NCBI GenBank assembly: GCA_022432975.1
Contig: CM039509.1
Span: forward strand, 29,141,834 to 29,205,833
Source: Begonia masoniana
Lineage: Eukaryota; Streptophyta; Magnoliopsida; Cucurbitales; Begoniaceae
Direction of reading: 5' to 3'
DNA: 64,000 bases
Positions 57,966-64,000 of this stretch are shown piece after piece. The stretch's first letter is position 1. Every line of letters starts with the position of its first letter. The translations under genes were made by a program, and so were the position numbers. Under the pieces are notes generated by a model. The model searched no databases. It saw nothing but the letters and a program-made list of their open reading frames with translations, and was not told where the DNA came from.

Positions 57966-60900
57966 CCACTAGTGTGATTCTTTTACAGATCCAACTAGTA
58001 TCATTACTCCACCGCCATCCCCCATTCTTACACAGCATAACATTCACCCCTCAGTTACTGACGATTTCCTACCCCTTTTAAAATTAGAACTGTATTTTAT
58101 ACATTTCCCCCATTCTAACTCCGTTAAATGCTGAATTGACATCAAGCGAAACAGATACAGATTCAGATTCAGATTACAGATTCATTTTCATTCCTTTCAG
58201 ATACAGAAACAGATACAGATTCAGATTACAGATTCATTTTCATTCCTTTCAGATACAGATTCAGATTACAGATTCATTTTCATTCCTTTCAGATACAGAA
58301 ACAGATACAGATTCAGATTCAGATTACAGATTCATTTTCATTCCTTTCAGATACAGAAACAGATACAGATTCAGATTCAGATTACAGATTCATTTTCATT
58401 CCTTTCAGATACAGAAACAGATACAGATTCAGATTCAGATTACAGATTCATTTTCATTCCTTTCAGATACAGAAACAGATACAGATTCAGATTACAGATT
58501 CATTTTCATTCCTTTCAGATACAGAAACAGATACAGATTCAGATTACAGATTCATTTTCATTCCTTTCAGATACAGAAACAGATACAGATTCAGATTCAG
58601 ATTACAGATTCATTTTCATTCCTTTCAGATACAGAAACAGATACAGATTCAGATTACAGATTCATTTTCATTCCTTTCAGATACAGAAACAGATACAGAT
58701 TCAGATTACAGATTCATTTTCATTCCTTTCAGATACAGATTCAGATTCAGATTACAGATTCATTTTCATTCCTTTCAGATACAGAAACAGATACAGATTC
58801 AGATTACAGATTCATTTTCATTCCTTTCAGATACAGAAACAGATACAGATTCAGATTACAGATTCATTTTCATTCCTTTCAGATACAGAAACAGATACAG
58901 ATACAGATTCAGATTCAGATTACAGATTCATTTTCATTCCTTTCAGATACAGAAACAGATACAGATTCAGATTACAGATTCATTTTCATTCCTTTCAGAT
59001 ACAGAAACAGATACAGATACAGATTCAGATTACAGATTCATTTTCATTCCTTTCAGATACAGAAACAGATACAGATTCAGATTACAGATTCATTTTCATT
59101 CCTTTCAGATACAGAAACAGATACAGATTCAGATTACAGATTCATTTTCATTCCTTTCAGATACAGAAACAGATACAGATACAGATTCAGATTCAGATTA
59201 CAGATTCATTTTCATTCCTTTCAGATACAGAAACAGATACAGATTCAGATTACAGATTCATTTTCATTCCTTTCAGATACAGAAACAGATACAGATACAG
59301 ATTCAGATTACAGATTCATTTTCATTCCTTTCAGATACAGATTCAGATTCAGATTACAGATTCATTTTCATTCCTTTCAGATACAGATTCAGATTACAGA
59401 TTCATTTTCATTCCTTTCAGATACAGAAACAGATACAGATACAGATTCAGATTCAGATTACAGATTCATTTTCATTCCTTTCAGATACAGAAACAGATAC
59501 AGATACAGATTCAGATTCAGATTACAGATTCATTTTCATTCCTTTCAGATACAGAAACAGATACAGATACAGATTCAGATTACAGATTCATTTTCATTCC
59601 TTTCAGATACAGAAACAGATACAGATTCAGATTACAGATTCATTTTCATTCCTTTCAGATACAGAAACAGATACAGATACAGATTCAGATTACAGATTCA
59701 TTTTCATTCCTTTCAGATACAGATTCAGATTCAGATTACAGATTCATTTTCATTCCTTTCAGATACAGAAACAGATACAGATACAGATTCAGATTCAGAT
59801 TACAGATTCATTTTCATTCCTTTCAGATACAGAAACAGATACAGATTCAGATTACAGATTCATTTTCATTCCTTTCAGATACAGAAACAGATACAGATTC
59901 AGATTACAGATTCATTTTCATTCCTTTCAGATACAGAAACAGATACAGATTCAGATTCAGATTACATTCATTCCATTCCTTTCAGATACAGAAACAGATA
60001 CAGATTCAGATTCAGATTTACAGATCATTTTCATTCCTTTCAGATACAGAAACAGATACAGATCCAGATTACAGATTCATTTTCATTCTTTTCAGATACA
60101 GAAACAATAACAGATACAGATTACGTACATTAATTAGGAGGTTCATTTCTTTCCTTAAAACCGTGCAGAAATTCATTTTCTTATGACATTTGAAATACGT
60201 GATGCATGAACAGTTAATCAGCGGAAAGTAAACAAACAACATACATATCAATAAGACAATAACAACATAACCTATAACCAACTAACCTCTACCCAACCTA
60301 ACAACGTAAACCAGGAACCCTCAGGGATCCTGATACAACGACGAGTATTGTGTAGACCTTTCGGTCAAGCAAGTCACGAGAATTACTTGAGCGCGCTGGA
60401 TCTCAAGCTTCGTCCACTGGAATCGCGTGTCTAGGTAAACACACGATATTTGCCGTTAAAACCGAATTAAGCAATTAAACGTCCAAATTAGCAAAACCTT
60501 AACTAAGATATTTCCTAATGTTTTAATTCGATTTATTAAGCTAATTCATCGAGCAATCGAACTTCTTTTTTTTTTTTTCCGAAAATCCTAAAATTCTCGG
60601 ACTTTTAAACTTTTTCACGAATCGATTTATCTTCGTCCGATAACGTCCAATACGTTCAATACGTACTTAATCAAGGTTAACCTATTAATTACGAAGCCTA
60701 AATCACATTTTTAACGAAAACCCTAATCGAAACCCTAACCCTAAATCGAACCGAAACTCGAATTAAACGCTCGAAAACTAAAGCTACATACCGAGGGTAG
60801 CGAGAGAGGAAGAAACCATGAAGGACGGAGGAGAAACAGAGGTCGGACGGAGTCGGAATGGCGTGAGAACGCCAGCGGCCAGAGAAGCTTTTCTTCTCTG

Positions 60901-61373
60901 CTTCGTGCGATCCAGAGAGAAAAGAGAGAAAGAGAGAAAGAGAGAAAGTGAGGGGGAGAAAAGGCTTTTGCCTTATTTAATAAAATTGATTTGTAAAAAG
61001 ACCATTTTGCCCTTAGCTCTTGTTTCGTCCTTCGGTTTGTTAATCGGCCAACTATTCGGTTTCTCAAAAATTCCATATTTTGCCATTAACCCTTACTCGT
61101 CACCAGAGCCTTATTAAAACTGTCCGTTCACAATTTGGATTTTATTCACGATTTTTACGAAACGTCATTACTTATTACGAGAAGTTTAATTATTCGGAAT
61201 ATGGCGTTTAATCTCCAAAAATTCCCATAATTTCCCTAAAATTCCAATTAATCGTTAGGATCATGATGACGCTTTCTTTTCGTAAAACGGACCTGATTTG
61301 ACATATTTACCAAAATGCCATCATTAATATAATAATAATATATTCCAAAATTCCGTACAAGCCGGATATTACA
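57966..61373 (-). repeat. 3' LTR of the last F-type element, with a 2-kb minisatellite
   Basis: The right part (from about 60130) follows F1a/b order: GTGCAGAAATTCATTTTC, GAACAGTTAATCAGCGGAAAG, TTTCGGTCAAGCAAGTCACGAG, telo-box-like AAACCCTAA repeats (60717-60747), CATTTTGCCCTT, and GCCGGATATTACA at 61373. 58147-60126 is a tandem array in the place where F1a/b have 16-bp repeats. The left border is uncertain; 57966-58146 matches nothing I can name. Confidence 0.75.
58147..60126. repeat. Composite ~50-66-bp minisatellite, 36 units
   Basis: Each unit has the constant block GATTACAGATTCATTTTCAT then TCCTTTCAG, followed by a variable number of AGATAC and AGATTC hexamers and usually one AGAAAC. 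36 constant blocks are countable. The last three units are diverged. A 665-codon frame across it is a by-product of a stop-free unit. Confidence 0.95.
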
Positions 61374-61386
61374 TTCTACCCTCCTT
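61374..61386 (-). promoter_or_regulatory. Polypurine tract of the last F-type element
   Basis: Minus strand AAGGAGGGTAGAA before the LTR; same as at 26566-26578. Confidence 0.8.
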
Positions 61387-61980
61387 ATTCAGAATTTTGT
61401 CCACAAAATTAAATTATGCAAACAAATCAGGATACTTAGCCATCATATCCTGCTGTCGTTTCTACGTCGCCTCTTCCACCTCGTGGTTCCGCCATAGGAC
61501 TTTGACCAGCGGAATCACCTTGTATCGTAAGACTTTGATAGAATACTCCAAAATGCGTACCGGCCTCACCTCGTAAGTCAAGGCAGGCTGTACCTCGATC
61601 GCTGTAGTCTCCACGGCATGTGATGGATCACGTAGACACCTCCGAAGCATGGACACGTGGAATACGTCGTGGATACCCTCCATAGAAGCCGGAAGCTGCA
61701 ATCTATACGCCAACTTCCCGATCCTCTTCAGAATAGGGAAGGGCCCCACATAACGAGGGTTCAACTTACCCCTCCTTCCGAATCTCGCAACGCCTCTGAA
61801 CGGAGAAACCTTAAGATAGACTTCGTCGCCTTCTTCAAACTCCAGATCTCTCCGTCTGGTGTCAGCATAGCTCTTCTGTCTGCTCTGAGCTACCTCAATG
61901 CGCTGTCGGATAATGGCAGTCTTCTCTGATGTCTGCCGTAGAATCTCAGGACCAACGATGCTGGCCTCGCCAACCTCGTC
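61387..61980 (-). pseudogene. F-element integrase carboxy end with chromodomain-like tail
   Basis: Minus-strand reading gives SPFRGVARFGRRGKLNPRY, VFHVSMLRRCLRDP, ALTYEVRPVRILE and IPLVKVLWRNHEVEEAT, where a TAG replaces Trp (about 61462). KYPDLF-type coding continues to about 61400. Upstream, near 61980, a TGA replaces Trp after CRSPLC. The tail is the same chromodomain-related block as in P1 and F1b, tying plus- and minus-strand elements to one lineage. Confidence 0.85.
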
Positions 61981-62520
61981 TCAACATAGTGGAGATCTAC
62001 ATTTCCGACCATACAACGCCTCATACGGAGCCATGCCGATAGTAGCCTGGAAGCTGTTGTTGTATGAGAACTCGATCAGTGGCAAATACCTGCACCACGA
62101 TCCCTCAAACTCAAGCACACACGCTCTGAGCATATCCCCCAAAATCTGATTTGTCTTTTCTGTCTGACCATCAGTCGGAGGATGAAACGCTGTGCTGAAG
62201 TTAAGCTGAGTCCCCATAGCTTTGTGCAGACTCTTCCAGAACTTCGATGTAAACCTCGGATCTCGATCCGAGACAATAGAAACCGGCACTCCGTGCAACT
62301 TCACAATCTCTTGCACATAGAGCTCTGCGAGCTGATCCATAGAAGACGTCATCTTCACAGGCAAAAAGTGAGCCGACATTGCAATCGTCCACAATAACCC
62401 AAATGCCGTTATGGCCTCTCGTAGTCCTCGGGAGCCCCACAATGAAATTCATGGAGATCTGCTCCCACTTCGTACTTGGCCACCAGAAGTGCTGCCTCAA
62501 ATCCCGGTACATCTCGGTAC
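61981..62520 (-). pseudogene. F-element integrase core
   Basis: It covers the core: [10 protein letters not shown] (first Asp position reads Asn), SAHFLPVKMTSSMDQLAELY, second Asp in SDRDPRFTS, Glu in DGQTEKTNQ, and IEFSYNNSFQATIGMAPYEA. A frameshift near 62390-62440 separates the first strand of the core from the rest. It starts abruptly with [11 protein letters not shown], the last part of the zinc-binding domain, fused to RT (next entry). Confidence 0.85.
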
Positions 62521-62640
62521 TCCCTGTAGTCCATGCACATCCTGAGGGTCCCGCCTTTCTTCTTGACGAATAGAACAGGCGCACCCCAGGGTGAAACACT
62601 GGGGTCGAATGAAACCTTTCTTCAAATAACTCATAGGTTC
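62521..62640 (-). pseudogene. F-element RT scrap fused to integrase
   Basis: Minus strand: KKGFIRP-like, [10 protein letters not shown] and [12 protein letters not shown] wording (frameshifted in places), then immediately integrase [11 protein letters not shown]. Everything from the RT palm through RNase H to the integrase zinc domain is deleted. Recognisable RT stops near 62640. Confidence 0.75.
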
Positions 62641-64000
62641 TTGAGATACCTCGGTTTCTATTTGTTGCAAGAAGGTAGAGTTAGGAATTATACGTCAAAA
62701 TGAACCTCAACTCCCTGGTCATCTGGTGCGTACTGTATAACACTGGTTGGGACGGTAGTAGTGGTATCGCAAGCGAAGTCAAAAGTAGAAGTAAGACCAA
62801 GGAAGAACAAGAGCATGGAAGTCGAGGGGGTGCATATCAGACTTTCGGGAAACCCCCAAAGGCAAGTGAAGTAGTATTATCATTCAAGTGGATAAAATCC
62901 TGCAATTGATCGGAGAACTCTTCTTAGTACAACAGGATATTGTTCGCTCGGCTTTCATCTCCGCTACCTTGCTAGCACTGCCGACACATGAGCGTCCCGG
63001 AGCTCATGCATTGATTTGGCCACGACCTCAGGTTCGATAGGAGACAAGTGCTCCCAGAAGGTAGCCAGGGTTTATTCCGGTTCTTGATTCTCGTTATCTA
63101 TACGTGAAATTTCTTCATTGATTGAGAAAAGTCTTTTGACGGTAACTAGTAGATCCATCTCCCTTTGCTTTGCCAAATAGAGACTGAAAGATGCTTCTAT
63201 TTTTAGGCATTTTTCTTCGTCTAACTACGTTAACTTAACCATTCGCTTCTCTTTTTGATTATTATTAGTCATTTTTTCTTCTTTTTCATAAGTGGTGTCA
63301 TGTCTTGCTTATGATGCCCTCTCTTACTTCTGTATATTAATCTTTCTTTATTATGACTTAGCCGAACTACTTACCTCGGGTTAGGAGAGTCCTTTATGAA
63401 AAAGATCCATATACCATGTACAACAAGCCTACCCATCATCAAAGCTAGTAAGCCCTTCTATGGTCTCATTATCTAAGAAGAAGGCTCGCAAGATCTGTCC
63501 TAATTCAAAGCCCATAAAAGAAAGGTGGCTCATCACATGAAATCATGCAAGGATCCAAGCCCATCTATCTCCTACATGAAAGGATCAGAGTCCAGTCCAT
63601 CCTAATAGCCTAGAAAATGACAGCCAAGTCTTTTTGTCATTTTCTTCTTTTATAAACTTCTTCACTAAACTCAATTCAAAAAAATTTTCTTCCCTATTTG
63701 AATAATCAAGCCTAGTGCTAGTGTGAACTTACTGATTGAGCTGTAAATGGCTGGGAAAAAGCAAGCGTCTGATCAGATAAATCAAGTCAATCAAAGCCCT
63801 TCTCATGGTAAGTAACAATTGGCTGAACGTACTTTGGCAGCTCCCGGTGGAGTACTAGTCGGACAGATTCTCATAGGTGTCAAGCTACGTTATACCCACG
63901 AAAAACAGGGGTCGGCTAGAAGTCAGAGAGGGCATCATCTCCCTAAAAGAGTATGCTTTTTGAGGACAAAATCAAATGAAAAGTTAAAATCTCTCACATG
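62641..64000. other. Right flank, organelle-intergenic-like, unassigned
   Basis: No LTR or gene motif is seen. It has pyrimidine-rich runs and short frames only (for example 62700-62909). The texture is again like plant mitochondrial spacer. Nothing further can be supported. Confidence 0.35.

Noticed and set aside
58136..60133. 665-codon frame rich in repeated Phe/Ile/Ser and Asp/Thr blocks
   Set aside because: A stop-free minisatellite read in rotating frames; not a protein.
60717..60747. Interstitial telomere
   Set aside because: Only two or three imperfect CCCTAA units inside an LTR; better described as telo-box-like motifs.

Overview
This window is repeat-dense plant DNA. I find no protein-coding host gene that I can support. 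Almost everything recognisable is Ty3/Gypsy LTR-retrotransposon sequence, with conserved gag zinc knuckle, aspartic protease, RT, RNase H and integrase motifs, initiator-Met-tRNA-type primer sites, polypurine tracts and TG...CA LTR ends. Two runs of exactly 100 N (26928-27027, 37341-37440) show a scaffolded assembly. Four islands (1-1194, 18291-18374, 34949-36604, about 62641-64000) have the look of angiosperm mitochondrial intergenic DNA. I recognise no organelle gene in them, so nuclear DNA carrying organelle inserts versus an organelle scaffold carrying retroelements stays open.

Layout: 1-1194 unassigned left flank. 1195-18290 is a minus-strand Gypsy element E1 (4-bp target duplication CACC) whose RT is split by a younger minus-strand element E2 (4560-13189, 5-bp duplication TTGGG). 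Both look CRM/Galadriel-like. 18375-26565 is a pile-up of LTRs: two long F-type LTRs (19660-22146 and 23905-26565), an older relative, and a plus-strand fragment of an E1-type LTR. 26566-26927 is the decayed 3' end of an F-element pol. After gap 1 come an error-rich ~198-bp tandem satellite, a P2-type LTR (27937-30341), the larger part of a P1-type LTR (30342-32693), an F LTR (32694-34948), an organelle-like island and the start of another LTR. After gap 2 come an F LTR end, a reversed P-like LTR, an AT-rich stretch with a 121-bp poly-C tract, then P1 (plus strand, 42099-51871), P2 (plus strand, 51872 to about 57965) and a last minus-strand F element (to about 62640).

P1, P2 and the F elements share chromodomain-like integrase ends and TGTAA...TTACA termini and look like Tekay/Del-type chromoviruses. 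Every gag-pol here is broken by stops, frameshifts or deletions, so each element is presumably non-autonomous. Many of the stops are C-to-T or G-to-A changes.

The most interesting signal is in the long LTRs rather than in proteins. TATA-like boxes sit near the LTR starts, which implies 2 kb or more of transcribed leader. That leader carries tandem arrays (16, 26, 36, 60, 77 bp and a ~55-bp composite), TGACGTCA and CACGTG motifs, long hairpins, and splice-site-like signals including a possible 62-63-bp intron just before gag. The P1 5' LTR has swollen to 4.9 kb, of which about 3.9 kb is two near-perfect minisatellites. A matching 5-bp target duplication links pieces of P2 that lie about 21 kb apart in the wrong order, which suggests a scaffolding error or an ectopic rearrangement.
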